Shown here: piece by piece, positions 8,247-16,427 of the stretch
How the letters are laid out: the number at the start of each line of letters is the position of its first letter
Position numbering within the stretch: position 1 is the stretch's first letter
Assembly: GCF_023016005.1 (NCBI RefSeq)
Contig: NZ_JALKAZ010000002.1
Location: 186,001 to 250,000, forward strand
Source of the DNA: Erythrobacter sp. F6033
Lineage (GTDB): Bacteria; Pseudomonadota; Alphaproteobacteria; Sphingomonadales; Sphingomonadaceae
Direction: 5' to 3'
DNA: 64,000 bases
Made by a program: the position numbers and the translations under genes
Notes under the pieces: model-generated
Databases searched by the model: none
Told to the model about the DNA's origin: nothing
The model's input: the letters and a program-made list of their open reading frames with translations, nothing else

Positions 8247-8504
8247 TCAGACCTCAGCCGGATCTTTCACGAAAAAATGATAGATGATCAGCGCAATGAC
8301 ACCGCCGGCAAAACCTGCGCCCAAAGCGATCACGGACAGCCCGCCAATGAACGTCCATTCATTCACGAATAGTCCAACGGCGATCGTCGCAAGCATGCTA
8401 AGGCCCATTTGACGCAAAATTGCGCCCGATGCTTCGCTTCGCGTGAGAATTGAAGCCAGCCAACCAAGGGTCGCCCCCAAGACAATCAGCACGAGTAACG
8501 CCAT
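8247..8504 (-). CDS. Small GlsB/YeaQ-like membrane protein
   Basis: An 85-residue protein, almost entirely hydrophobic, with three likely membrane helices rich in Gly (LVLIVLGATLGWLASIL; MLATIAVGLFV; LGAGFAGGVIALIIYHFF). The pattern of glycine-zipper helices and an early GWLAS resembles the GlsB/YeaQ/YmgE (transglycosylase-associated) family of stress-related membrane proteins; this is family resemblance, not proof. An EcfG-like promoter pattern lies upstream, which fits a general stress role. Confidence 0.65.
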   Translation of the reverse strand: MALLVLIVLGATLGWLASILTRSEASGAILRQMGLSMLATIAVGLFVNEWTFIGGLSVIALGAGFAGGVIALIIYHFFVKDPAEV

Positions 8505-8543
8505 TTCTATTCAAATCCTGTAGATGTTGCGTGTCATTTGAAT

Positions 8544-8569
8544 AACTCTCACGAACGCGAAAGAGTTCC
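8544..8569 (-). promoter_or_regulatory. EcfG-like promoter before the small stress-type gene
   Basis: On the minus strand GGAAC (8569-8565) is followed by 17 bases and then AGTT (8547-8544), about 40 bp before the ATG at 8504. The general stress sigma factor EcfG of alphaproteobacteria recognises GGAAC, then 16-17 bases, then CGTT; here one base of the -10 element differs. Confidence 0.4.
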
Positions 8570-8594
8570 GGCGCGCTCATAATTCTGACGCAAA

Positions 8595-9452
8595 CTAAAA
8601 GAAATATAAGAGCGCGCAGCCCATCGCGATCCGATAGACCACAAACACCATCATTGATGCTTTCTTGAGGAAGTTCATCAGGAACGCCATCGTCAGAAAT
8701 GCGGCAATGAAAGTCAGCACGCCTGCGACTAGCGCATCCCACGCCAGCGCAGTGCCAGCCTCGAAAATCTCCGGCACGATCAACACTCCCGCACCAGCCA
8801 CCGCCGGGATCGAGAGAAGAAATGAAAAGCGTGCCGCTTCGACCCGTTTGTATCCAAGGAACCGCGCCGCAGTCATCGTCACACCCGAACGGCTCGTGCC
8901 GGGAATAATCGCCAGCGCCTGAGCCAAGCCCACTATCAAGCCATCGCGCCAGGTCATATCCTCAAATTGCTTCACCTCTTTGCCGATCCAGTCTGCAATG
9001 CCGAGCAGGATGCCGTAAGCGATGAGGTTGAATGCGATGAGATCGGTAAACCGGATGGAGCTCATCAGATCGTCGTCCACGATCTCCACGCCGAAGACAC
9101 TCGTCGCGATACCGTTGAACAGCCCCATCTTGATCGAAAGGCCAAACGCAACCGCCGGGATCGTGCCAAGCACAATCCACCAGAACAATCGCCTTTCCGA
9201 CGGCGCATTGGGCGCGTTTGCGCCTACGCCAACGCTGGCAAAGCCGCCGCGTGCAAGAACAAGAACGTCTTTGAAAAAGTAGACAATGATCGCGAGCAGC
9301 GATCCGACATGCACCGCAACATCGATCAGCGGACCTTGGTCGGAAAAGTCCGTGAAGGTCGGAATCAGGATCAGATGCCCCGACGAGGATATCGGCAGGA
9401 ACTCGGTGATCCCCTGAACCACCGCAATGATAAGCAGCTGGATAAAAGTCAT
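8595..9452 (-). CDS. uppP: Undecaprenyl-diphosphate phosphatase
   Basis: A 285-residue integral membrane enzyme (BacA family) that recycles undecaprenyl pyrophosphate to the lipid carrier used for peptidoglycan and other glycans. Both family motifs are present: GITEFLPISSSGHLIL (about 15-30) and PGTSRSGVTMTAARFLG (about 180-196), carrying the catalytic Glu, Ser and Arg residues. Six or more hydrophobic helices are visible. It lies downstream of the M13 peptidase gene on the same strand. A perfect stem-loop ends one base before its ATG and may control its translation or end the upstream transcript. Confidence 0.95.
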   Translation of the reverse strand: MTFIQLLIIAVVQGITEFLPISSSGHLILIPTFTDFSDQGPLIDVAVHVGSLLAIIVYFFKDVLVLARGGFASVGVGANAPNAPSERRLFWWIVLGTIPAVAFGLSIKMGLFNGIATSVFGVEIVDDDLMSSIRFTDLIAFNLIAYGILLGIADWIGKEVKQFEDMTWRDGLIVGLAQALAIIPGTSRSGVTMTAARFLGYKRVEAARFSFLLSIPAVAGAGVLIVPEIFEAGTALAWDALVAGVLTFIAAFLTMAFLMNFLKKASMMVFVVYRIAMGCALLYFF

Positions 9453-9482
9453 AGCCCGCGCTCCATGAATGAAGCGCGGGCT
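9453..9482 (-). promoter_or_regulatory. Perfect 10-bp stem-loop abutting the uppP start
   Basis: Arms AGCCCGCGCT (9453-9462) and AGCGCGGGCT (9473-9482) are perfectly complementary with a 10-base loop. On the uppP mRNA the second arm ends at the start codon, and the only GGAG-like ribosome-binding site (about 9468-9465) sits at the loop/stem edge. It could be a terminator for the M13 gene (the following T-run is weak) or a structure masking the uppP ribosome-binding site. Confidence 0.6.
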
Positions 9483-9509
9483 AAGTCAACTTTTGGATCA
9501 ATCTTTGTA

Positions 9510-11693
9510 TTACCAGATCTTCACGCGCTCTTCGGGCGGGAGGTAGAGATCATCTCCTTCTGTCACGTTAAACGCGTCGTACCACGCATCGATATGACGC
9601 ACGGCGTTGTTCAAACGGAACTCACCCGGAGGGTGGTTCGCTGTCATCACGCGGTTACGCAGCGATTCCTCGCGCTCCATCCCGCGCCAGATCTGGGCGT
9701 AGCCGAGGAAGAACCGTTGATCGCCGGTCAGCCCGTCAATCACAGGCGCCTCTTCACCGCCAAGCGACATGCGATAGGCGCGGTAGGCCATTTGCAGCCC
9801 GACAACATCGCCAAGCGTTTCGCCCATCGATTGGCCGGGACGCAAACATTCTGGACCGTTTGAGCCTTCAACCGGACAATAGGATTTGATGAAATCGCCC
9901 ATTTGATCGGTGAATTTCACGAAGCCATCACGGTCTTCGTCCTGCCACCAATTGCGCAAAGTGCCGGTCGCATCAAACTGCGATCCCTGGTCGTCATAGC
10001 CGTGGCCGATTTCATGGCCGATCACCGCTCCGATGCCGCCATAGTTTACGGCTGGATCGGCACTGCCATTAAAGAATGGCGGCTGAAGGATGGCTGCCGG
10101 AAACACGATCCGGTTGGTCAGCGGCGAATAATAGGCGTTCACCGTTTGCGGGAACATGCCCCACTCGGTCGGATCGACTTCAGTGCCCAGACGCGACAGA
10201 TTATCCTCATCATTCCAGCGGATCGTCGCCATGCGATTGCCCAGCGGATCGTCGGAGGTGATTTCGAGGCCATCATAGGTCTTAAACTCATCAGGGTACC
10301 CGATCATCGGGACAAAGCCTTCAAGCTTGCTACGCGCCTCGGCGATGGTTGCCGGCGTCATCCACACATTCTCGTCGAGCGCGGCGCTCATCGCTTTGGT
10401 CAGGTTCGCAACGAGTTCATCCATCCGCGCCTTGCTGTCGGGCGGGAAGTATTGTTCGACATACAGCGCACCGAGCTGCTCACCGATTGATCCTTCGACT
10501 GCAGAAATCGCCCGCTTCCATCTGGCTTGCTGCTCTTCCTGACCGCTGATCGCTTTGCCGTAAAACTCGAAAGTCGCGGTATCGAGATCACTCGAAAGGA
10601 CCGCCGCGTTCGACGACAGAAAGCTTTTCGCCATATAGGCCTGCAACGTCGCAAGCGGCGTTTCGGTCAGCAATTCCATCATGGCCGGCAAACCGCCGCC
10701 GATCATCGCGACCTGCTCGGGCGTCAACTCAGCCTCTTCAATCTCTTCGTCGGTCGGTGGCAATTGCGCCGCAAGATAGCGCGGCTGGCCGGAAAGCTTT
10801 GCGGATTCCAGAAGCGTCGCAATCGGGAAATCACCGGCCAGAGTGGTGAGGTCTTCAGGTGTAAGCTCGTTATATGTGAGGGTCGGCTTGCGGAAAATTT
10901 GCCGCGCCCACTCGATTGCAGCGACCTTGCTCTCAAACGCATAAACCGCCTCGGCAGCGTTCGCTGGATCGGCATAGCCCGCTGCGGAGAATAAAGTGGT
11001 GAGGTACTCTTTGTACTTCGCGCGAATTTCCAGATTGCTCTCGGAATCGACGAGGTAATAATCGCGGTCGGGCAGACCCATCCCGTCAAAGCCGATGCTG
11101 ACCGCATATTGAGTCGGGTTACGAGCATCGATGTTCACACCGGCGCTCACCAGCGAGGGATAGCCGGGCTTGCCAAACAGTTTTGTCAGCGCCTCCAGAT
11201 CGGCTGCGCCGTAAATTGCATCCAAGTATGGCTGCGCTGGCGCCAGACCACTGGCATCAATCGCATCGACATCGAGATAGGCGTTGTATGCATCGACAAT
11301 CCGGCGTGCTTGCGTGCCAGGCGCTGGATCGGAATCGACCAGAGTCTGCACCAGTGCCTTCACGTCCTGCGTCGACCCTTCGCGCAGCATATCAAACGCG
11401 CCAAAACGCTGGCGATCTGCCGGTATCTCGTTGGCAGCAATCCACTTGCCATTGGCATAGGCGTTGAAGTCATCCCCGGGATCAAGCTGGGTATCGATCA
11501 GATCGAGCCCCACTCCCCAGCTTCCGAAATCCATGGTCGGCGTAGACGGCTCAGAACCGGCTTCGCTTGCTTCGGTTTCTTCGAGCAGATGGATGTTGCC
11601 GCCCGTTTCGTGAGAGTGCTCATTGGCGAGCGCTGCGCCGGTCATGGCAAGTGCAGCCGTGCCAGCGAGCAAAAGCTTGGTTGTGCGGATCAT
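9510..11693 (-). CDS. M13-family (neprilysin/PepO-like) metallopeptidase
   Basis: A 727-residue exported zinc peptidase. A signal peptide is clear (LLLAGTAALAMTGAALA, residues about 7-23), followed by a His/Glu-rich linker. Domain landmarks include the substrate-binding VNAYYSP, the zinc motif HEIGH in VIGHEIGHGYDDQG, the third ligand region GETLGDVVGL, and the C-terminal VKIW ending typical of the family. It probably cleaves short peptides in the periplasm. It is upstream of uppP on the same strand. Confidence 0.93.
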   Translation of the reverse strand: MIRTTKLLLAGTAALAMTGAALANEHSHETGGNIHLLEETEASEAGSEPSTPTMDFGSWGVGLDLIDTQLDPGDDFNAYANGKWIAANEIPADRQRFGAFDMLREGSTQDVKALVQTLVDSDPAPGTQARRIVDAYNAYLDVDAIDASGLAPAQPYLDAIYGAADLEALTKLFGKPGYPSLVSAGVNIDARNPTQYAVSIGFDGMGLPDRDYYLVDSESNLEIRAKYKEYLTTLFSAAGYADPANAAEAVYAFESKVAAIEWARQIFRKPTLTYNELTPEDLTTLAGDFPIATLLESAKLSGQPRYLAAQLPPTDEEIEEAELTPEQVAMIGGGLPAMMELLTETPLATLQAYMAKSFLSSNAAVLSSDLDTATFEFYGKAISGQEEQQARWKRAISAVEGSIGEQLGALYVEQYFPPDSKARMDELVANLTKAMSAALDENVWMTPATIAEARSKLEGFVPMIGYPDEFKTYDGLEITSDDPLGNRMATIRWNDEDNLSRLGTEVDPTEWGMFPQTVNAYYSPLTNRIVFPAAILQPPFFNGSADPAVNYGGIGAVIGHEIGHGYDDQGSQFDATGTLRNWWQDEDRDGFVKFTDQMGDFIKSYCPVEGSNGPECLRPGQSMGETLGDVVGLQMAYRAYRMSLGGEEAPVIDGLTGDQRFFLGYAQIWRGMEREESLRNRVMTANHPPGEFRLNNAVRHIDAWYDAFNVTEGDDLYLPPEERVKIW

Positions 11694-11821
11694 AATTGCG
11701 TGTCCCCGTTTGGAATTGTCATTTGTCCCGAGCCTATATGTAGCGCAGAGTCGACGTCAGGGGTGTAATTCATCCGATACGCCATGCCCTTGGTCGATAA
11801 ACCGGCGGCATTGGCGCTTGA

Positions 11822-13654
11822 TTACGCCGCTTGGTTGGTCGCGAATTGAAGCTTGGCCAGCCGCGCATAAAGCCCTCCTGCGGCGGAGAGTTCGGCATGG
11901 GTGCCTTGTTCGACCACTTCGCCGCCATCGAGAACGATGATCCGGTCTGCCTTGCGAACAGTCGCAAGGCGGTGCGCAATCACCAGCGTCGTGCGGTCCG
12001 TCATCAGCGCATCGAGCGCCTGTTGGACAAGCTGTTCGCTTTCGGCATCAAGCGCGCTGGTCGCCTCATCCAGCAACAGGATCGGCGCATCTCGCAACAG
12101 CGCCCGCGCTATTGCCACACGCTGTCGTTGCCCGCCGGAAAGCTGTGTGCCGCCTTCGCCAAGATAAGTGTCGAGCCCTTTGGGAAGATCGCGCAGGAAT
12201 TTCTCTGCATTGGCCGCGCGTGCAGCTTCCCAAATCTCTTCGTCGCTCGCATCCCAGCGGCCATAGCGCAAATTGTCACGGGCGTCGGCGCTGAACAGCA
12301 CGCCGTCTTGAGGCACCAGCGCCAGCCGGTCGCGGATATCAGCGGGATCAGCCTTGGTCAGCGGCACCCCGTCAAGCCGGATCGTGCCGAGCTGCGGATC
12401 GTAAAACCGCTCGACCAGTTGGAAGATCGTCGATTTGCCCGCGCCCGAAGGGCCGACAATCGCAATTGTCTCTCCCGGCTCAATCTCAAGCGTGAAGTCC
12501 TTCAGCGCTGCGGTTTCTGGCCGAGCGGGATAGCGGAACGTCACATTGCGGAAAGAAAGGCTGCCGCGTGGCGGCACAGGCAGGCGTTCGGGGCGATCCG
12601 GGGCCAAAATTCCAGGCTTGGCTTCGAGCAATTCCGCAAGGCGGCTCGCCGCGCCCGCTCCGCGAAGCAAATCGCCATACACTTCGGTGAGAGCCCCAAA
12701 CGCACCCGCAACGATCATTGAACCGACCAGAAATGACATAAGCGTACCAGCCGTAATGGCGTCATCAGCCACCGCTTCCGCACCGCGCCACAACAACAAC
12801 ACGATCGACCCAAAAATCGAAAAGATCACAATAGAGGTCATGACCGCGCGCAAAATGATGCGCCTGCGTGCGGTTTCAAAGGTTCGTTCAACCGCGTCGC
12901 CAAACCGGTCCGCCTCGCGCGGCTGCTGGCCAAAGCTCTGCACCACTTTCATCGCTGAAAGCACTTCAGTCACCATCGCGCCCACATCGGCAACGCGGTC
13001 CTGACTGTCCCGTGAAATCGTGCGAATTCGGCGCCCGAAAATCACAATCGGCAGGACTGTCAACGGAATCCCAACAGCCAACCACACGGTGAAGCCCGGC
13101 AACAGCCAGAGCAGGTAAATCGTGCCGCCTATGCCAAGAAACACATTGCGCAAAGCCACAGACACAGTTGTGCCAACGACGGTTTCGATGACCGCCGTAT
13201 CCGACGTCATCCGGCTGGAGATTTCCTTGGGCGAGTTTTCTTCGTAAAATGCCGGCGACATCCGCAGCAGATTGCGATGCACCTTTCGGCGGATATCCGC
13301 GACGACGCGTTCCCCGATCCAACTGACGAAATAGAATCGCGCGGCCGTTCCAAGCGCGATAATCACCACGATCAAACCAAGATACCGAAACCAGCGGGCA
13401 ATTTCGGCTCCGCCTTCAGTCGCTCCGAACCCGCGATCAACGATCAATTGAACCGCAGCCGGGATGGCCAGCGTCCCGCTTGCCGTGACGGTGAGCGCGA
13501 TGAGTGCGAATATGACCTGAGCCGGATATTTTGCCGCTTCGCGATAAATCATCTTCAGAGGGGCGAGTGAGCGCGACTTGCGCGGTGTCTCATCCGTCTC
13601 TGTTTGATCCAGTTCGGTGTCGTGGCCAGTGTCGGGGGATGTTTGCGCGTCCAT
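11822..13654 (-). CDS. ABC exporter, fused membrane and ATPase domains
   Basis: A 610-residue half-transporter. After a charged N-terminal tail (about 1-35), a six-helix ABC type I membrane domain (about 40-330) is followed by an ATPase domain with Walker A GPSGAGKST, signature LSGGQ, Walker B ILLLDEATSALD and the H-loop in VIAHRLATV. It resembles MsbA/LmrA-like lipid or multidrug exporters. It lacks an N-terminal C39 peptidase domain, so it is not a typical double-glycine peptide exporter. Substrate is unknown. It is divergent from phaZ, and the M13 gene follows on the same strand. Confidence 0.92.
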   Translation of the reverse strand: MDAQTSPDTGHDTELDQTETDETPRKSRSLAPLKMIYREAAKYPAQVIFALIALTVTASGTLAIPAAVQLIVDRGFGATEGGAEIARWFRYLGLIVVIIALGTAARFYFVSWIGERVVADIRRKVHRNLLRMSPAFYEENSPKEISSRMTSDTAVIETVVGTTVSVALRNVFLGIGGTIYLLWLLPGFTVWLAVGIPLTVLPIVIFGRRIRTISRDSQDRVADVGAMVTEVLSAMKVVQSFGQQPREADRFGDAVERTFETARRRIILRAVMTSIVIFSIFGSIVLLLWRGAEAVADDAITAGTLMSFLVGSMIVAGAFGALTEVYGDLLRGAGAASRLAELLEAKPGILAPDRPERLPVPPRGSLSFRNVTFRYPARPETAALKDFTLEIEPGETIAIVGPSGAGKSTIFQLVERFYDPQLGTIRLDGVPLTKADPADIRDRLALVPQDGVLFSADARDNLRYGRWDASDEEIWEAARAANAEKFLRDLPKGLDTYLGEGGTQLSGGQRQRVAIARALLRDAPILLLDEATSALDAESEQLVQQALDALMTDRTTLVIAHRLATVRKADRIIVLDGGEVVEQGTHAELSAAGGLYARLAKLQFATNQAA

Positions 13655-13737
13655 GTAGGGGCCGATTTAGCTACGATGCGCCGGAATTTCACGTGTAAAA
13701 AGCACACAGACCCCCGTTCATTGCTGACCGAACGGTT

Positions 13738-13754
13738 ATTGTGCATTGCACAAT
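13738..13754. promoter_or_regulatory. Palindrome upstream of phaZ (PhaR-like operator candidate)
   Basis: A 17-bp perfect palindrome with arms ATTGTGCA and TGCACAAT around a single T, about 90 bp before the phaZ ATG and 84 bp before the divergent ABC exporter ATG. The PHB regulator PhaR of alphaproteobacteria binds TGC/GCA-type inverted repeats, so this is a reasonable PhaR site. The same half-sites recur at 40816-40842. Confidence 0.5.
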
Positions 13755-13843
13755 CGGGCCGAAGCGCCCATCTAAAGATCGGGGATCACACAAATTTGAG
13801 CCGGATCGAGATTGCATCCGGCTGGACACTTACGGAACAGTAT

Positions 13844-15079
13844 ATGCTCTATCACGCCTATGAAATTCAGCGCAGCATGATGAACTCTGTCAGCTCATGG
13901 GCCGCAATCAGCGCATCTGTCTTGTCCAACACCGCTAATCCGTTTGCAAAAATGGGCGCGATCCCGCTCGCAGCCAACGCGCTGGATGTGTTTGCTCACG
14001 CTACGGCGAGCTATGGCAAGCCAGCTTTCGGCATCACCGAGATTGAAGCGGATGGAAAGCTGTACCCCGTGATCGAGGCAACCGTGGTCAACCGCCCGTT
14101 TGGCGATCTCAAGCGCTTTCGTCTCGATGGCGTGGATGACAACCGCCCGAAAATGCTGATCGTCGCCCCGATGAGCGGCCACTATGCCACGCTGCTGCGC
14201 GGCACGGTCGAGCGGATGCTGCAAAAGTTTGAGGTTTACATCACCGATTGGGCCGACGCCGCGACGGTGCCGATGCACGAAGGCGATTTCGACCTCGACA
14301 CTTATATCGATTATCTGATGGATTTCCTCGGCTATATCGAGGAGTTGAGCCCCGGCCAGCGCCCGCATATGCTCGCCGTGTGTCAGCCGTCGGTGCCAGC
14401 CTTCGCTGCGACCGCTTTGCTCAATCAGCACAAATCGCCTGCGACGCCGGCCACGCTCACCATGATGGGCGGACCAATCGACACGCGCGAAAGCCCGACT
14501 TCGGTCAACGACCACGCGATGAAACGCCCGATTGAATGGTTCCGCCAAAGCGTGATCGCGACCGTGCCCAAGAATTATCGCGGCGCGGGACGCAAGGTCT
14601 ATCCCGGCTTTATGCAGCTATCGGCCTTTATGAGCATGAACCTGCAAAGCCATATGATGAGCCATTACGAGATGTTCAAACATCTGACCGCTGGCGATGA
14701 TGCAAGCGCGCAGGCAACCAAGGATTTCTACGACGAATATCGCAGCGTGTGCGACATGACAGCGGAATTTTACCTGCAAACGGTCGAGGAAGTGTTCCAG
14801 AAACACTCGATCCCGAACGGCACGTTTGAGCATAAGGGCGAGGTTGTCGACCTGACCCAGATCACCGACACCGCCCTGCTCGCCATCGAAGGTGAACGCG
14901 ACGATATTTCAGGGCTGGGCCAGACGCGCGCCGCGCTGAAACTGACCCCCGGCCTGCCGGACGAAAAGAAGAAATACTACATGGCAGAAGGCGCAGGCCA
15001 TTACGGCATCTTCAACGGCACCCGCTGGCGGACAAAGGTTGCTCCAGTGGTTGAGGAGTTTGTCGCGGCGCATAAGTAA
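13844..15079 (+). CDS. phaZ: Intracellular polyhydroxybutyrate depolymerase
   Basis: A 411-residue alpha/beta-hydrolase that breaks down stored PHB. The start at MLYHAYEIQR is chosen over an open frame beginning 80 codons upstream, because a GGAACAG site precedes it and the family N-terminus begins this way. The nucleophile is Cys180 in LAVCQPSVPA, as in intracellular PhaZ where Cys replaces Ser. Other blocks are the strand LIVAPMSGHYATLLRGTV and a C-terminal GAGHYGIFNG with the catalytic His. A palindrome resembling a PhaR site lies upstream. The acetoacetyl-CoA reductase gene phaB is elsewhere in the window. Confidence 0.93.
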   Translation: MLYHAYEIQRSMMNSVSSWAAISASVLSNTANPFAKMGAIPLAANALDVFAHATASYGKPAFGITEIEADGKLYPVIEATVVNRPFGDLKRFRLDGVDDNRPKMLIVAPMSGHYATLLRGTVERMLQKFEVYITDWADAATVPMHEGDFDLDTYIDYLMDFLGYIEELSPGQRPHMLAVCQPSVPAFAATALLNQHKSPATPATLTMMGGPIDTRESPTSVNDHAMKRPIEWFRQSVIATVPKNYRGAGRKVYPGFMQLSAFMSMNLQSHMMSHYEMFKHLTAGDDASAQATKDFYDEYRSVCDMTAEFYLQTVEEVFQKHSIPNGTFEHKGEVVDLTQITDTALLAIEGERDDISGLGQTRAALKLTPGLPDEKKKYYMAEGAGHYGIFNGTRWRTKVAPVVEEFVAAHK

Positions 15080-15197
15080 ACACTCAGCTCGCGGGCAGCT
15101 TGCTACAACCAATTCTAAGACGCCATCGCAACAAGAGTCGGCCGTTCGCAACCCTCTGTCATTGTAGTAGCCCGACCGCGCAACTCCCAATAGCAAT

Positions 15198-15218
15198 GGG
15201 GCTGCAATAAGCAGCCCC
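15198..15218. other. 8-bp perfect stem-loop between phaZ and the GG-peptide gene
   Basis: Arms GGGGCTGC (15198-15205) and GCAGCCCC (15211-15218) with loop AATAA lie between the convergent ends of phaZ and the small peptide gene. No strong T-run follows on either strand, so it is at best a weak or Rho-assisted terminator. Confidence 0.4.
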
Positions 15219-15255
15219 ACCACGCATCTAGATTTTCATAGGTTAGCGACGCCGA

Positions 15256-15486
15256 TCAATCTGGGCCTTGTGGATCTGATTCTGGGTCCGGCGACGGGCT
15301 TGCCGTCGGCTGATCCAGAGCAGAAGGTGGAATGACGTCAGCCCATGGAGAAGGCAGCGGGCCGCTATCCGCTGGGAAAGGACCACCAGAACCTTTCCTC
15401 GCAAAGTGGTTGGGGTCATCATCTGGACCTGGTCCGCTAGTTCCTCCTACCACTTGAGCTGTTTCTAAATCTGTCAGTATTTTCAT
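15256..15486 (-). CDS. Small double-glycine-leader peptide (putative secreted peptide)
   Basis: A 76-residue protein starting MKILTDLETAQVVGG, preceded by GAGGAG seven bases before the ATG. Residues 1-15 match the leader pattern of double-glycine peptides (class II bacteriocin/microcin type: hydrophobic and acidic residues spaced before a Val-x-Gly-Gly end), which C39-peptidase ABC exporters cut after GG. The remaining 61 residues are acidic and rich in Pro, Ser, Gly and Asp, with no Cys and no known domain. The surrounding DNA (15487-15680) is AT-rich compared with the neighbours. No C39 transporter, maturase or immunity gene is nearby. The coding call rests on start context and leader pattern. 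Confidence 0.6.
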   Translation of the reverse strand: MKILTDLETAQVVGGTSGPGPDDDPNHFARKGSGGPFPADSGPLPSPWADVIPPSALDQPTASPSPDPESDPQGPD

Positions 15487-15535
15487 TTGCGGCTCCTCTC
15501 ATTGGAAGTGAGAAGCTGTATTAATGATTTTTATT

Positions 15536-15541
15536 TGTCAA
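15536..15541 (-). promoter_or_regulatory. TTGACA box upstream of the GG-peptide gene
   Basis: TTGACA on the minus strand about 50 bp before the peptide ATG, in an AT-rich leader. No convincing -10 hexamer is found at 17 bp, so it is only a possible -35 element. Confidence 0.25.
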
Positions 15542-15677
15542 CTCCGGAACAAGCTTTCAAATTACTGTCTTGCCCAAATAACGTGCCGTCTTCCCAAGAA
15601 GAGTATGGAAATGACAGGGATGTGTAAAATTGACAAATCGTTCACGGGGGTATTTTTGCAGTATTACTCGAACTTTA

Positions 15678-16289
15678 CTATCTGAAGAGCGAATTTTCAA
15701 CCTTCGGCGTCCTAAAAAACACCCGCTTGATTATCCGACGCGCCCACAGCAGCAGCAATACCATCAACACGAACAAAACCACGGCAATCCCGCCTGCGAC
15801 CATCGGATATTCGTAGGCCAGCCACAGCAAGCCGACGGTGGCTATATCCTCTCCGGTAGAGACGACCGCATTGCTGACCGGTTCGGGCGAAGTATTGACC
15901 ACGGCCCGCGCGCTTGCCTTTCCGCCATGCGCAAGAAAGCTTGCCCCGCCGCCCAGCATAAAGGCGATGACCTGCATCGAAGGATCGGACGGATCAACAA
16001 TCGCCAGCGCCAGCAGCGCTCCGCCAACCGGGCGCACCAGCGTGTGCACCGTGTCCCAAATGCTATCGAGCCACATCACTTTGTCGGCAAAGAACTCTGC
16101 AAGCGCGCCAAGCGCGGCGATGCCCATCACCCAAGGGTTTTCGAGCACGGCGAGGCTCGCCAAATGCTCCGGCACAGGCAGCGCGTCCAGCCGCATCGCA
16201 AGACCTGTTGCAAACACGCAAAGATACAGCCGCCAGCCCGAAAGCAGACTGACACTCCCCGCGATCCCGATGATTTCCATAATCCCCAT
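15678..16289 (-). CDS. DUF4126 family membrane protein
   Basis: A 203-residue inner-membrane protein starting MGIMEIIGIAGSVSLLSGWRLYL. Conserved features of DUF4126 are visible: the N-terminal SGWRLYLCVFATGL helix, an ALAEFFADKVMWLDSIWD segment, and a Gly-rich LGGGASFLAHGGKASARA block. The last helix is very hydrophobic (IAVVLFVLMVLLLLWA), followed by a basic tail. The family has no assigned function. It is divergent from the FecR-like gene. Confidence 0.8.
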   Translation of the reverse strand: MGIMEIIGIAGSVSLLSGWRLYLCVFATGLAMRLDALPVPEHLASLAVLENPWVMGIAALGALAEFFADKVMWLDSIWDTVHTLVRPVGGALLALAIVDPSDPSMQVIAFMLGGGASFLAHGGKASARAVVNTSPEPVSNAVVSTGEDIATVGLLWLAYEYPMVAGGIAVVLFVLMVLLLLWARRIIKRVFFRTPKVENSLFR

Positions 16290-16427
16290 AAGTTCTGTGT
16301 AGCCTCAAAACCGCACAAAGAAAAAGCGGGCTTTGAAACCTCGCTTTAACCAAACGGTTTAATCGGACGCTTGGACCAGTCAGCTATCTCTTTAACCAAG
16401 TCGAATTGGCACCATGGGGAACCAATA

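Noticed and set aside
11822..13654. ABC exporter as the transporter for the double-glycine peptide
   Set aside because: The protein begins with a charged tail and a standard membrane domain, without the N-terminal C39 peptidase domain needed to cut such leaders. It is also separated from the peptide gene by phaZ.
14909..15223. Open frame between the GG-peptide gene and phaZ, minus strand
   Set aside because: Its start looks hydrophobic and secretory-like, but more than half of it overlaps the conserved PhaZ C-terminus, and there is no good ribosome-binding site.
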